Source: Streptomyces adustus
Lineage (GTDB): Bacteria; Actinomycetota; Actinomycetes; Streptomycetales; Streptomycetaceae
DNA length: 64,000 bases
NCBI RefSeq assembly: GCF_009377175.1
Contig: NZ_VJZD01000003.1
Location: 1-64,000 of the forward strand
Reading direction: 5' to 3'
A program made the translations under genes and the position numbers. The notes under the pieces are model-generated. The model was not told the origin of the DNA, searched no databases, and saw only the letters and a program-made list of their open reading frames with translations. Positions 8,632 through 18,110 of the stretch are shown in pieces (position 1 is the first letter of the stretch; every line of letters begins with the position of its first letter).

Positions 8632-9423
8632 ATGACAGGAGACGCTGGTTCGGTGAATCAGGTTCAGGAGATCCTGGGACTGGTCGGCGGTGCGCTGGGC
8701 CAGGACGTCATCGGCACCTACCTCCACGGCTCCTCCGTACTCGGTGGACTCAGGCCGGCCAGCGACGTCGACGTGCTGGTCGTCTCCCGGCGGCGAATGG
8801 ACGAGCAGGATCGACGGACACTCCTCGGTGGACTGCTCCAGATCTCCGGCTCCCGAAACAGGGCCCGCCCGGTCGAGCTCACCGTGGTCGTACAGTCCGA
8901 GGTCCGGCCGTGGCGGTACCCGCCGACCTGCGATTTCCTCTACGGCGAGTGGTTGCGCGCCGAGTACGAGGCAGGGGAGGTCCCCCAGCCGGAGCCGATG
9001 CCCGATCTGGCCCTGCTGATCACCATGGCGCTGGCCGGCGACCACCCCCTGACCGGCCCGCGCCCGGCACAGGTCCTCGACCCGGTTCCGCAGGTCGACC
9101 TGGTCCGGGCGAGCGTGGCGGGTATCCCCGGCCTGCTGGACGACCTGGACAGCGACACCCGCAACGTCCTGTTGACCTTCGCCCGTATCTGGACCACGCT
9201 CGCCACCGGCCGGATCAAGTCGAAGGACGCCGCTGCCGACTGGGCCATCGCCCGGCTCCCGCCCGAGCACCGCGCCGCCCTCGAACACGCCAGGCAGCTC
9301 TATCTCAGCTGTCACTACGCCGAGGAGAGTTGGAGCGACGCATTGCGGGCGCAGGTGCGTCCGCATGCGGACCGCGTGCTCGCTGAGATCGACCGGCTGC
9401 TCACTCGCACCCCGCAGATGTGA
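8632..9423 (+). CDS. AadA/ANT-type aminoglycoside nucleotidyltransferase-like protein
   Basis: The 263-residue protein has the nucleotidyltransferase motif YLHGSSVLGGLRPASDVDVLVV (GS...DVD) with two metal-binding Asp residues, and a further acidic residue in RPVELTVV. The C-terminal DUF4111 helical domain includes RNVLLTFARIWTTLATGRIKSKDAAADWA, which matches spectinomycin/streptomycin adenylyltransferases. These transfer AMP from ATP to a hydroxyl of the drug. Chromosomal homologues in actinomycetes may act on other substrates, so resistance is inference. The ATG at 8632 overlaps no neighbour; a second possible start is the GTG at 8653. A nested hairpin at 9497-9543 follows. Confidence 0.82.
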   Translation: MTGDAGSVNQVQEILGLVGGALGQDVIGTYLHGSSVLGGLRPASDVDVLVVSRRRMDEQDRRTLLGGLLQISGSRNRARPVELTVVVQSEVRPWRYPPTCDFLYGEWLRAEYEAGEVPQPEPMPDLALLITMALAGDHPLTGPRPAQVLDPVPQVDLVRASVAGIPGLLDDLDSDTRNVLLTFARIWTTLATGRIKSKDAAADWAIARLPPEHRAALEHARQLYLSCHYAEESWSDALRAQVRPHADRVLAEIDRLLTRTPQM

Positions 9424-9496
9424 GGGCCGCTGCCTGAAGTCCCGCCGGCTCGACCCGACGGGCTGTCTCCCAAGTTTCCGCCGCCCGCGGCCCAGA

Positions 9497-9543
9497 CCCG
9501 GGTTCGCCGGACTCGAGGTGAGTCCGGTCCGTGCGAACCCGGG
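9497..9543. terminator. Nested hairpin terminator between convergent genes
   Basis: An outer 10-bp stem (CCCGGGTTCG with CGAACCCGGG) encloses an inner 8-bp stem (CCGGACTC with GAGTCCGG) around a 5-base loop, with a 6-base bulge on one side. It sits between the stops of the adenylyltransferase (9423) and the chloroperoxidase (9597), so it can serve both strands. No U-tract is present, as is common in this group. Confidence 0.65.
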
Positions 9544-9596
9544 TGCCGTCTGCGGCCGAGCGGCGGATCGCTACGGCCGCTGCCGTCGGCCGCCGT

Positions 9597-10424
9597 TCAT
9601 GAGCGGGCGAATTCGAGGAGGTCCTTGTTGAAGATCTCGGCGAACTTGGGGACCATCGCGAGACCGTGGGGCGCGCCGGGGTAGACCTTGTAGACGCAGT
9701 CCTTGACGAGCTTGGAGGACTTGTCCCCTGCGGCGATCTTGGGAACGATCTGGTCGTCGTCGCCGTGCACGATGAGGGTGGGCACGTCGATCTTCTTGAG
9801 GTCCTCGGTGGTGTCGGTCTCCGAGAACGCCTTGACGCAGTCGTAGGCGCCCTTGATGCCAACGGTCATGCTCCACAGCCAGAACTCGTCGCGGGTGCCC
9901 TGGGTGACGGTGGAGTCGTCGCGGTTTGCGCCGTAGAAGGGGCCGCTCAGGTCCTCGTAGAACTGGGAGCGGTCGGTGGCCACGCCCTCGCGGATCTGGT
10001 CGAAGACCTCGATCGGCAGGCCCTCGGGGTTGGCGTCCGTCTTGAGCATCAGCGGGGGGATCGCGCCGACGAGGACGGCCTTGGCGACGCGGCTGGTCCC
10101 GTGCCGTCCGATGTAGCGGGTGACTTCGCCGCCGCCGGTCGAATGGCCGACCAGGATGACGTCGTGGAGGTCCTCGGCTTCGATGACCGCGGCCAGGTCG
10201 TCGGCGTAGGTGTCGAGGTCGTTGCCGTTCCAGGGCTGGTCGGAGCGGCCGCCGCCGCGCCGGTCGTGGGCGACGGCGCGGAACCCGTTGTCCGCCATCA
10301 CCTTCATCTGTGGGTCCCAGGCGTCGGCGGTGAGCGGCCAGCCGTGGGAGAACACGACGGGCTGCCCGGACCCCCAGTCCTTGTAGAAGATCCGTGTTCC
10401 GTCCTTGGCGGTGGCGAAGGGCAT
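9597..10424 (-). CDS. Cofactor-free chloroperoxidase/alpha-beta hydrolase
   Basis: A 275-residue alpha/beta-hydrolase matching Streptomyces non-haem chloroperoxidases (perhydrolases) in length and motifs. Ser95 lies in the elbow GHSTGGGE, the acid is in [10 protein letters not shown] (Asp near 224), and His253 is in APHGLAM. The oxyanion region is [12 protein letters not shown]. These enzymes hydrolyse esters and form peracids that can oxidise halides in vitro. The frame stays open to 10661, but the ATG at 10424 follows GAAAGGA and begins [18 protein letters not shown], the usual start. It stands alone, convergent with the adenylyltransferase gene. Confidence 0.9.
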   Translation of the reverse strand: MPFATAKDGTRIFYKDWGSGQPVVFSHGWPLTADAWDPQMKVMADNGFRAVAHDRRGGGRSDQPWNGNDLDTYADDLAAVIEAEDLHDVILVGHSTGGGEVTRYIGRHGTSRVAKAVLVGAIPPLMLKTDANPEGLPIEVFDQIREGVATDRSQFYEDLSGPFYGANRDDSTVTQGTRDEFWLWSMTVGIKGAYDCVKAFSETDTTEDLKKIDVPTLIVHGDDDQIVPKIAAGDKSSKLVKDCVYKVYPGAPHGLAMVPKFAEIFNKDLLEFARS

Positions 10425-10903
10425 GGCTGTGTTCCTTTCGAAACTGGTCCCGGAACTCCACGGGCTACGCGGGTTCAGTGCCCGAGTTGGGTTTTCTCCC
10501 ACGCCACGTGCCGGATGGCCGGCTTCGGACGTCCGGGGGGCCGAAGGAGGTCGGCGGCGAAGGGCGACCTGAGCCGGCACGTCGTCGGCAACGTTAATCG
10601 AGGGCATCCGATTCAGCGCTTCGAGGAATCCCGCCCCGGCGGGCTCGACCGTCCCGGACACTGTCTGGCGGTCGCGGGCGCCTGGGTGGGGGCGGGTGTT
10701 TTCGGCGCGGCCGCGCGGACTTTCTTGACTGGTGCAGGAGGCGTAATGAGGCGCCCGTCATCAAGGGGCTGTGATGCCAGCTGAGCGTGTGCGGGGCATG
10801 GCGTGACGGCGATACACGGTCCAATAAGAGACGATTTGCCGAGTTTCAGGCTCGATCGTACGGTCAGAGGGCCGACCCGCCACGCGTACCCGAGGGGCTC
10901 GTT
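10425..10903. other. 479-base gap between chloroperoxidase and decarboxylase genes
   Basis: Holds the divergent promoters of the chloroperoxidase (leftward) and benzoylformate decarboxylase (rightward). The decarboxylase frame is open back to a GTG at 10787 but that extension has no family resemblance. I see no RNA gene or clear operator here. Confidence 0.4.
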
Positions 10904-12475
10904 TTGACTACTGTCAGTGACGCCTTCTACGGCATACTGCGTCACCACGGGGTGAAGGCGGTGTTCGGCAATCCCGGGTCGAACGAGCTCTCCTTCCTCA
11001 CCGGTCTCCCGGACGACATCCCCTACTACCTGGTCCTGCAGGAGGGCGCGGCGATCGCCATCGCCGACGGTTTCGCCCAGGCCTCGGACAGCATCGGATT
11101 CCTCAATCTGCACGCGGCCTCCGGCACGGGCAACGCGATGGGCTGCCTGACCAACACGGCGGACTGCCACACGCCGATGGTCATCATGGCCGGCCAGCAG
11201 GCGCGGCGTTACGTCCCGATCGGCGCGATGCTCACCAACGTCGACCCGGTCAAGCTCGCCGACCCGCTGGTGAAGTGGTCGGGAGAGCCGCTGCGTCCGC
11301 AGGACGGCCCGGCTCCGGTGTCCAAGGGCCTGATGCTCGCCGGCTCCGCGCCCCGCGGCGTGGTCTACCTGTCCGTCCCGCTGGACGACTGGACGGAGCC
11401 GGCGGAGGAGAACGCGCTGAAGCATCTGCTCGAACGCGGCGTGGACGGCACCCCGGTGGTTCCGCAGAAGGCGCTCGACACCCTGGTCCGGGCCCTCGAC
11501 GGCGCATCGGCGCCGGCTCTCGTCCTCGGGCCGGGCGCGGACACCGAGGAGGGGTTCCAGGCCGCTGTCGCGCTGGCCGAACACGCCCGCCTGCCGGTCT
11601 GGATCGCGCCCAGCCCGCCCCGCTCGCCCTTCCCGACCCGGCACCGCTGCTACCAGGGCCAACTCCCCTCCGCGGCGGGCGCGATCGCGGACGTGCTGGC
11701 ACCGTACGACGTGGTCGTCTGCATCGGGGCGCCGGTGTTCCGCTACCACGCGCCGAGCGCGGACGACTTCCTGCGTCCGGGCGTCAGCGTGTACGCGGTC
11801 ACCGACGACCCGGACGAGGCGGCACGCGCACCGTTCGGGCGCATCTCGGTCGGTGACCCTGCCGACGCCCTGGTACGCATCGCCGCGCTGGCGGCCCCGA
11901 GCGAGCGGCCGTGGCCCGCGGAGCGCACGATCGCCGCAGCGGACACCAGCGGACCGCACTTCACCACCGAGGCCATCCTCGACGCGGTCGAGGCAGGCAA
12001 GAGCGACGACACCGTCATCGCCCTGGAGTGGACCTCGTCGGACCTGGTGCGCGACCGGCTGACCATCACCCGCGCGAAGTCGCTGTTCTACTGCGCCGCG
12101 GGCGGCCTCGGCTGGGGCCTGCCGGCCGCCATCGGGCTGCGGCTCGGCGACCCGGACCGCCCCGTCGTCGCGCTGATCGGGGACGGCGCGATGCAGTACA
12201 CCCCGGCTGCCCTGTGGACCGCGGCGCGCTACCGCGTGCCCGTCACATTCGTCGTGTGCGTCAACACCAAGTACCGCGCGCTGGAGGAGTTCTCGGAGCT
12301 GCTGCACGTACCCCAGGGCGAGTATCTCGACATCTCCGGCCTCAACGTGCTGGACATCGCCCGGGGGTACGGCGTGGAGACGCACCGGGCCGAATCGCTG
12401 GACGACCTCACGGAGCACATCCGCAAGGGGGCGTCGGCCACCGGCCCCCGCCTGGTGGAGGTCCTCCAACGCTGA
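10904..12475 (+). CDS. mdlC: Benzoylformate decarboxylase-like ThDP enzyme
   Basis: With a TTG start at 10904 (GAGGGG upstream) the protein is 523 residues, close to the 528 of Pseudomonas benzoylformate decarboxylase. The catalytic residues known for that enzyme fall at the same numbers: Ser26 (NPGSNE), Glu47 (LVLQEGAA) and His70 ([11 protein letters not shown]), with His282 in VFRYH near the known His281. The ThDP motif is [26 protein letters not shown]. Such enzymes convert aryl 2-oxo acids to aldehydes and can carboligate. It is followed after 67 bases by a DUF1348 gene. The upstream-extended GTG start at 10787 is rejected on the residue numbering. Confidence 0.87.
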   Translation: MTTVSDAFYGILRHHGVKAVFGNPGSNELSFLTGLPDDIPYYLVLQEGAAIAIADGFAQASDSIGFLNLHAASGTGNAMGCLTNTADCHTPMVIMAGQQARRYVPIGAMLTNVDPVKLADPLVKWSGEPLRPQDGPAPVSKGLMLAGSAPRGVVYLSVPLDDWTEPAEENALKHLLERGVDGTPVVPQKALDTLVRALDGASAPALVLGPGADTEEGFQAAVALAEHARLPVWIAPSPPRSPFPTRHRCYQGQLPSAAGAIADVLAPYDVVVCIGAPVFRYHAPSADDFLRPGVSVYAVTDDPDEAARAPFGRISVGDPADALVRIAALAAPSERPWPAERTIAAADTSGPHFTTEAILDAVEAGKSDDTVIALEWTSSDLVRDRLTITRAKSLFYCAAGGLGWGLPAAIGLRLGDPDRPVVALIGDGAMQYTPAALWTAARYRVPVTFVVCVNTKYRALEEFSELLHVPQGEYLDISGLNVLDIARGYGVETHRAESLDDLTEHIRKGASATGPRLVEVLQR

Positions 12476-12542
12476 CGGACACGCATCCGACCTCGCACGG
12501 CCGCAGACGGCTGCCGCCCAACCGCCCCACAACGGAGACAGC

Positions 12543-13010
12543 ATGGCCACCAAGCCCCCACTGCCGCCCTTCACCCACGAGAGTGCCGTGGAGAAGGTCC
12601 GCGGCGCCGAGAACGGCTGGAACTCCCGCGACCCGCACACGGTGTCGCTCGTCTACACGCCGGACAGCGTGTGGCGCAACCGTGCCGAGTTCCTCCAGGG
12701 GCGCGACGAGATCGTCGCGTTCCTGACCCGCAAGTGGCAGCGCGAGCAGGACTACCGCCTGATCAAGGAGTTGTGGGCGTTCGAGGGCAACCGTATCGCC
12801 GTGCGGTTCGCCTACGAGTGCCACGACGACTCCGGGAACTGGTACCGGTCCTACGGCAACGAGAACTGGGAGTTCGACGACGACGGCCTGATGCGGCGGC
12901 GTATCGCCAGCATCAACGATCTGCGCATCGAGGAGTCCGAGCGCAAATTCCACTGGCCGCTGGGCCCCCGCCCCGACGACCACCCCGGACTCTCCGACCT
13001 CGGCCTCTGA
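12543..13010 (+). CDS. DUF1348 / NTF2-like small protein
   Basis: A 155-residue protein of the DUF1348 group within the NTF2/SnoaL fold: an N-terminal helix ([21 protein letters not shown]), [24 protein letters not shown], then strands [13 protein letters not shown] and [21 protein letters not shown]. The conserved tail is FHWPLGPRP. The fold forms a cone-shaped pocket; no enzyme activity is established for DUF1348. It follows the benzoylformate decarboxylase on the same strand, probably in one transcript, and is closed by a hairpin. A supporting role with an aryl aldehyde product is only a guess. Confidence 0.85.
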   Translation: MATKPPLPPFTHESAVEKVRGAENGWNSRDPHTVSLVYTPDSVWRNRAEFLQGRDEIVAFLTRKWQREQDYRLIKELWAFEGNRIAVRFAYECHDDSGNWYRSYGNENWEFDDDGLMRRRIASINDLRIEESERKFHWPLGPRPDDHPGLSDLGL

Positions 13011-13028
13011 AAACCTGAAGAATCGCCT

Positions 13029-13094
13029 GCCCCCGCACATCACTCGGCGTCACGGGCTTAGTCCTGCCCTGGCGCTCGGGTGATGTGCGGGGGC
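13029..13094. terminator. Long inverted repeat between the DUF1348 gene and convergent tetR
   Basis: The arm GCCCCCGCACATCACT at 13029-13044 pairs with GGTGATGTGCGGGGGC at 13079-13094, 15 of 16 positions, across a 34-base loop. Its position between two convergent stops fits a bidirectional terminator. Confidence 0.6.
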
Positions 13095-13237
13095 GGATGG
13101 TGCCTGGGTCTGTGAGTCACGGCCCTGGCTCTTTCGGCTCCACGGCGGCGGCAGGTTGTGCGGTTGTCGCCCGGACGGCTTGAGCGGGCTCCGGCGGCGT
13201 GTCCGCGGTTCTCGGCCCGGACCGTGGTGAGGCCGGG

Positions 13238-13783
13238 TCAGGCAGCGCCGAGGCCGTTCAGGAACGTGGCGACAACAAGGTCGGCGGCCTGGGGAGGTTC
13301 CAGTTCGGGGAACCGGTGGGCAGCGGTGTCGACGAGTTGGTCCAGGATCGTCCGCGCCCAGGCCGCGTCGACGTCGGCGCGCAGGTAGCCCTCGTCCAGA
13401 GCCCGGCGGATGAAGGCGTCCAGACGTGCACTCTGGACTTGCCTGCGGTCACGGGCCGCGGGATCGCTCTGCATCATGCGGCGTGTGTCGAGCGGCCATT
13501 GGCGGCTGACGGGGATGATCCCTTCGAGGTAGCGGTGGAGGGCGACCGGCAGGGGGGCCTCGACCAGGCGCGCCTCGTCCAGAACACGCTCGGCGGAGTC
13601 GAGCTTGGCTTGGAATACGGCGCTGAGCAGGGCTTCGCGGTTCGCAAACCGACGGTGGAGCGTGGTTCGGTCCACGCCTGCGGCCGCGGCGATGGCCGAC
13701 ATGGAAGCACCCGGATCCTCGGCCAGGAGCCGAGCTCCGGCATGGAGGACGGCAGTCAGATTGCGTGCGGCGTCAGCTCTCAT
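13238..13783 (-). CDS. TetR-family regulator divergent from SDR-ALDH-MFS
   Basis: A 181-residue TetR protein: MRADAARNLTAVLHAGARLLAEDPGASMSAIAAAAGVDRTTLHRRFANREALLSAVF contains the complete HTH. The C-terminal domain ends LDQLVDTAAHRFPELEPPQAADLVVATFLNGLG, typical of this family. It diverges from the SDR at 13954 across 170 bases, so it probably represses the SDR-ALDH-MFS run and itself. A short inverted repeat lies 6 bases before its start. The inducer is unknown. Confidence 0.87.
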   Translation of the reverse strand: MRADAARNLTAVLHAGARLLAEDPGASMSAIAAAAGVDRTTLHRRFANREALLSAVFQAKLDSAERVLDEARLVEAPLPVALHRYLEGIIPVSRQWPLDTRRMMQSDPAARDRRQVQSARLDAFIRRALDEGYLRADVDAAWARTILDQLVDTAAHRFPELEPPQAADLVVATFLNGLGAA

Positions 13784-13788
13784 GATCT

Positions 13789-13899
13789 TGCGAGTCTATC
13801 GCACAGTAGTCACTTACACCCCTATCCGCCATCAGTGAGATGCGACACGGGCGTGTTCTGCATCAGTCATGTTGCATTTTTGTTCGTTTCGTCTACAGT
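13789..13899. promoter_or_regulatory. Divergent tetR/SDR promoter region with inverted repeat
   Basis: TGCGA-N5-TCGCA at 13789-13803 sits directly upstream of the tetR start, a plausible operator. On the other side TTGCAT at 13872-13877 and TACAGT at 13894-13899, 16 bases apart, resemble -35 and -10 elements for the SDR gene at 13954. An ACACG-GG-CGTGT repeat at 13846-13857 lies between them. Confidence 0.4.
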
Positions 13900-13953
13900 C
13901 GAGTTGCTGCCCCATTCGGGGTCCTGGACGAGCAACGAAATGAGGAACATGCA

Positions 13954-14793
13954 ATGGCACGGACTTGGCTGATCACCGGGGGCTCGCAGGGCCTGGGCAA
14001 GGCCCTCGTCCTCGCGGCCCTGGAGGCCGGCGACAACGTCGTGGTGACCTCCCGCAAGCCTGAGGCGCTGGCTTCCCTGAAGGCCGAGCACCCGGAACGG
14101 CTCGAAGCGATGGAGCTGGACGTCACCTCCGCATCCCAGTCCCGGAACGTGGTGGACGCCGCGGTGGAGCGGTTCGGCTCGGTCGACGTCGTCGTGAACA
14201 ACGCCGGCTACGCGACCAGCGGATCGATCGAGGACTTCCCCGAGGACGAATTCCGCGCGCAGATCGACGCCAACCTGTACGGCGTCGTCAACATGACCCG
14301 GGCGGTCCTGCCGGTCATGCGCCACCAGCGCTCCGGACACATCGTGCAGATCTCCTCGATCGGCGGTCGCGTGGGCGGTACGCCGGGTCTGGGCGCCTAC
14401 CAGACTGCAAAGTTCGCCGTCGAGGGGTTCTCCGAGGTGCTGGCGAACGAGGTGGCGCCGTTCGGCGTCAAGGTCACCATCGTCGAGCCGGGCGGCATCC
14501 GCACCGGCTGGGCCGCAGGTGCGGCAGAACCGTCCGGTCCCATCACTGCCGACTACGAGGGGACCGTGGGGCGGTGGCTGGCCCGCTTCGCGGAGTACGC
14601 CGGCAACGAGCCCGGCGACCCGGACCGCATGGCCCGAGCCGTCATCGACGTCGTGGGCGCCGAGGAGCCTCCGCGCCGACTGCTGCTCGGCAGCGACGCA
14701 CTCGGGATCGCCGTCAGCTCAGAAGAAGGCCGTCTCGCCGAGGCCAACAAGTGGGCCGAAGTCAGCCGCTCCACGGACTACCCCGCCGCCTGA
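13954..14793 (+). CDS. Short-chain dehydrogenase/reductase
   Basis: A 279-residue classical SDR. Cofactor motif TGGSQGLGKAL (residues 7-17), NNAG at VVNNAGYATSG, active site SSIGG followed by Tyr-x3-Lys in AYQTAKFAVEGF. Arg in TSRKPEAL after beta-2 suggests NADP preference. The closing EPGGIRTGWA is the usual PG motif. The ATG at 13954 follows ATGAGGA. It is 118 bases upstream of an aldehyde dehydrogenase and divergent from TetR, so alcohol-to-aldehyde-to-acid oxidation is a reasonable guess for the pair. A decayed copy of part of a similar gene lies at 18110-18148. Confidence 0.9.
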   Translation: MARTWLITGGSQGLGKALVLAALEAGDNVVVTSRKPEALASLKAEHPERLEAMELDVTSASQSRNVVDAAVERFGSVDVVVNNAGYATSGSIEDFPEDEFRAQIDANLYGVVNMTRAVLPVMRHQRSGHIVQISSIGGRVGGTPGLGAYQTAKFAVEGFSEVLANEVAPFGVKVTIVEPGGIRTGWAAGAAEPSGPITADYEGTVGRWLARFAEYAGNEPGDPDRMARAVIDVVGAEEPPRRLLLGSDALGIAVSSEEGRLAEANKWAEVSRSTDYPAA

Positions 14794-14911
14794 AACCACC
14801 TTGCGGACACGGCGCCCTGCTGATCGAGACACCGGCCCCGCGAAGTGGCCGCCGGGCGGGTTCACCCCTTCCTCGGGCCCCATCCCCCTTGCACTTGAAG
14901 GAAATACAGAC

Positions 14912-16363
14912 ATGACTGTGCGCGACAATCTGTACATCGGCGGCTCCTGGGTCGCTCCCAGCGCTCCCGAATTGACGCTCGACATCCTCTCCCCGCACGA
15001 CCAGTCGGTGCTCGGCCGCGCGGCGCAGGCCGCACCGGCCGACGTGGACAAGGCCGTCGCCGCGGCCCGCAAGGCTTTCGATCACGGTCCGTGGCCGCAC
15101 ACCACGCCGGAGGAACGTCAGGAAATCGTTCGTCGCTACGACGCACTGCGTTCCGCCCGCGCCGACGAGATCGCGGCGGCGATCTCCGCGGAGAACGGTT
15201 CCGCCGGCTGGTTCACCAAGGTCGGCCAGCCTTTCCTGACGCGCCAGGTCAACGCCTACCTCAAGGCAGCCGAGGAGTTCGGCTGGGAGGAGGTCGTCGC
15301 ACCGTCCGACCCGTCGGCGGCCTTCGACACCATCGTGCGCCGTGAGGCGATCGGTGTGGTCGCCGCAGTCATACCGTGGAACTCACCGTTCTCCGCCGCC
15401 ACCGCCAAGCTGATCCCTGCCCTCCTGGCCGGCAACACCGTCGTGCTGAAGGTCTCCCCGGAGAACTCGCTGAGCATGGCACTGCTCGCGGATCTCTGGC
15501 ACGAGGCCGGCTTGCCCGAGGGCGTGCTGAGCGTCCTCCCGGCGGACCGTGAAACCAGCGAGTACCTCGTGTCGCACGCCGGGGTGGACAAGATCTCCTT
15601 CACCGGTTCGACCCGGGCCGGCCGCCGTATCGCCTCCATCGCCGGAGAGCAGTTGAAGCGCGTGGGTCTGGAGCTGGGCGGCAAGTCCGCCGCCTTGCTC
15701 CTGGACGACGCGGACCTGACAGCCGCGATGCAGGGCCTGCGGTTCGGTTCGTTGGGCAACAACGGTGAAGCATGCATCCTGCAGACCCGCATCCTGGCTC
15801 CCCGCAGTCGTTACGACGAGGTCGTGGCAGCGGTGAAGGAGATGGTCGAGGCGCTGAAGGTCGGCGACCCTGCCTCCCCCGACACCTTCATCGGCCCGAT
15901 GATTCGCCCTGACCAGCAGCAGCGGGTCATCGACTACATCAACGCCGGCATCGAGGAAGGCGCGCGGCTGGTGACCGGAGGCCCGCAGGTCCCCGAGGGC
16001 CTGAAAAAGGGCAACTACGTCACCCCGACCGTGTTCGCCGACGTCGACAACAGCATGCGCATCGCACAGGAGGAGATCTTCGGCCCGGTTCTGGTCGTCA
16101 TCGCCTACGACGGCGACGACGACGCCGTCCGCATCGCCAACGACTCCGAATACGGCCTGTCCGGGGGTGTCTGGTCCGCCGACCCCGATCGCGCCCTGGC
16201 CATCGCCCGACGTCTGCGCACCGGGACAGTCACGCTGAACGGATCGCCGATCAGCTTCGACGGCCCCTTCGGTGGATACAAGGCGAGCGGGCTCGGCCGC
16301 GAGTACGGCAAGGTCGGGCTGACCGGCTATGTGGAGCACAAGACGATCACCTGCAACCGGTAG
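14912..16363 (+). CDS. NAD(P)-dependent aldehyde dehydrogenase
   Basis: A 483-residue ALDH-superfamily enzyme that oxidises aldehydes to acids. The cofactor region contains VIPWNSPFSAATAKLIPALLAGNTVVLK and FTGSTRAGR. The general base is Glu254 (ELGGKSA) and the nucleophile Cys288 (NNGEACILQTR, where many members have GQxC). EEIFGPVLVV and the final FGGYKASGLGREYG are family hallmarks. The ATG at 14912 follows GAAGGAAA; a much longer upstream frame overlaps the SDR gene and is not used. It sits between the SDR and an MFS exporter under presumed TetR control. Substrate unknown. Confidence 0.92.
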   Translation: MTVRDNLYIGGSWVAPSAPELTLDILSPHDQSVLGRAAQAAPADVDKAVAAARKAFDHGPWPHTTPEERQEIVRRYDALRSARADEIAAAISAENGSAGWFTKVGQPFLTRQVNAYLKAAEEFGWEEVVAPSDPSAAFDTIVRREAIGVVAAVIPWNSPFSAATAKLIPALLAGNTVVLKVSPENSLSMALLADLWHEAGLPEGVLSVLPADRETSEYLVSHAGVDKISFTGSTRAGRRIASIAGEQLKRVGLELGGKSAALLLDDADLTAAMQGLRFGSLGNNGEACILQTRILAPRSRYDEVVAAVKEMVEALKVGDPASPDTFIGPMIRPDQQQRVIDYINAGIEEGARLVTGGPQVPEGLKKGNYVTPTVFADVDNSMRIAQEEIFGPVLVVIAYDGDDDAVRIANDSEYGLSGGVWSADPDRALAIARRLRTGTVTLNGSPISFDGPFGGYKASGLGREYGKVGLTGYVEHKTITCNR

Positions 16364-16661
16364 TCACGTCCCGGTCGCACGAACCCCGGACGAGGCAGGA
16401 CAACTCCCGGATCCTCTCGAACACCCGGGTACTGACCGCAGGCCATCTCCGCCCCGTCGGATCCGGCACCCGAAAGCAACGCTCCACCTCGTACCGCGCT
16501 GCCACCTGCAACGCCGAGCCGCACTTGACGCGCGCCACCGACGGCCGTGATCCCACCTCTCGAAGCAAGCCACAACCGCGCCGTACCGCCGTTGCCCTTC
16601 CGGCGTGCCAGACACACGCCGAAGGACGACGGCCGGCGCCCCCTCTCCGGAGAGTCACTCC

Positions 16662-18110
16662 ATGCCCCGTCCCTCGACACGCCTCACCTTCACGGTCCTC
16701 GCGACCGGTGCAGGCGTGTTCTCCATGCTTCAGTCGCTGATCGCACCGGCCCTGCCGACGGTCCAGCACGCGCTGCACACCTCCCAATCGACCGTGACCT
16801 GGGTGATGACCGCCTACCTGCTGTCCGCCTCCGTATTCACGCCGATCCTGGGCCGTGTCGGTGACCTGTTCGGCAAGAAGCGGACCATGGTCGCCGTCCT
16901 TCTGGCCGTCCTCGCGGGCTGTCTGCTCGCCGCCCTTGCACCGAACATCGGCGTCCTGATCACCGCCCGGATCATCCAGGGCGCCGGCGGTGCGCTCTTC
17001 CCGCTGTCGTTCGGCATCATCCGCGACCAGTTCGCTCGCGAGAAGGTCAGCGGCAGCATCAGCAACCTGTCCGCCGTGATCGCTGCCGGCGGCGGCCTCG
17101 GCATGGTCGCAGCCGGCCCCATCATCGGCGCCCTCGACTACCACTGGCTGTTCTGGATCCCCGTCTTCGTCGTCGCCGTGACCGCAGTGATAGCCCTGCG
17201 CTATGTTCCGGAGTCGCACAACCGCGCAGCCGGATCGGTCAACTGGATCGGCGCGGTGCTCCTGTCCGGCTGGCTGGTCGCCCTTCTCCTGCCCCTCACC
17301 CAGGGCAAGCACTGGGGCTGGGGCTCCGCCCGGGTGACCGGCCTGTTCGCCGCCGCCGTCGTGCTGTGGGCGCTGTGGCTGTTCGCCGAATCCCGCGCCA
17401 AGAGCCCGCTGATCGACTTGCGCATCATGCGTCTGCCCGCCGTTTGGACCACCAATGCCGCAGGTCTGCTGTTCGGCGCCGGCATGTTCGCGATCTGGTC
17501 GTTCCTGCCCGGATTCGTACAGACGCCCCGCTCCGCCGGATACGGGTTCGGCGCAAGCGTCACCGGCTCAGGACTCCTCATGGTCCCCATGCTGATCGCC
17601 ATGTTCGTCTCCGGCATCCTCAGCGGCCGCCTGGAGCCCGTCGTCGGGTCCAAGCGCCTCCTCATCGCCGGTTCCGTCTTCGCCGCGGTCGCCTGCGGCG
17701 TCCTCGTACCGTGGCACGAGCAGCAGTGGCAGGTCGCACTCGTCGCAGGCCTGTTCGGCTTCGGTATCGGCCTGGCCTTCGCCTCGATGGCAAACCTCAT
17801 CGTCCGCAGCGTCCCCGCCGAGCAGACCGGCGCCGCGACCGGCATGAACGCCAATCTCCGTACCATCGGCGGCTCCATAGGCACCGCCTTGACCAGTCTG
17901 CTGGTGACCAGCCGGCTTCAGCCCTCGGGCCTGCCCTACGACTCCGGCTACACCCACGGATTCACGCTCCTGGCCGGGCTCCTTGCCGCGGCCGCCCTCA
18001 TGGCCACCCTTGTGCCGTCGCCCCGGCGTGGTGTCCGTGCAGCTGTCGCCGAGACCGATTCCGCTTCCGCGGCCGTCCCACCAGCCGCTGAAGCTCCGGC
18101 CCAGGTCTAG
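16662..18110 (+). CDS. MFS multidrug-type exporter
   Basis: A 482-residue, strongly hydrophobic protein with about 14 predicted membrane helices, as in the DHA2 family. Motif A is GRVGDLFGKKR after helix 2. Helix 5 contains GGGLGMVAAGPIIGAL, fitting the antiporter motif C. The Pro-rich C-terminal tail (SAAVPPAAEAPAQV) is cytosolic. The ATG at 16662 follows CGGAGAG. It is 298 bases after the ALDH on the same strand and probably exports a toxic aldehyde, acid or drug by proton exchange. Its TAG stop abuts a gene relic. Confidence 0.9.
   Translation: MPRPSTRLTFTVLATGAGVFSMLQSLIAPALPTVQHALHTSQSTVTWVMTAYLLSASVFTPILGRVGDLFGKKRTMVAVLLAVLAGCLLAALAPNIGVLITARIIQGAGGALFPLSFGIIRDQFAREKVSGSISNLSAVIAAGGGLGMVAAGPIIGALDYHWLFWIPVFVVAVTAVIALRYVPESHNRAAGSVNWIGAVLLSGWLVALLLPLTQGKHWGWGSARVTGLFAAAVVLWALWLFAESRAKSPLIDLRIMRLPAVWTTNAAGLLFGAGMFAIWSFLPGFVQTPRSAGYGFGASVTGSGLLMVPMLIAMFVSGILSGRLEPVVGSKRLLIAGSVFAAVACGVLVPWHEQQWQVALVAGLFGFGIGLAFASMANLIVRSVPAEQTGAATGMNANLRTIGGSIGTALTSLLVTSRLQPSGLPYDSGYTHGFTLLAGLLAAAALMATLVPSPRRGVRAAVAETDSASAAVPPAAEAPAQV

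Noticed and set aside
10787..10903. N-terminal extension of the decarboxylase from a GTG
   Set aside because: Breaks the match of Ser26/Glu47/His70 numbering and lacks family likeness.
10613..12640. 675-codon frame opposite benzoylformate decarboxylase
   Set aside because: Arg/Gly-rich shadow; the sense strand has all catalytic residues.
14519..14911. Fusion of an upstream frame to the aldehyde dehydrogenase
   Set aside because: Overlaps the SDR gene out of phase; a good ribosome site precedes the ATG at 14912.
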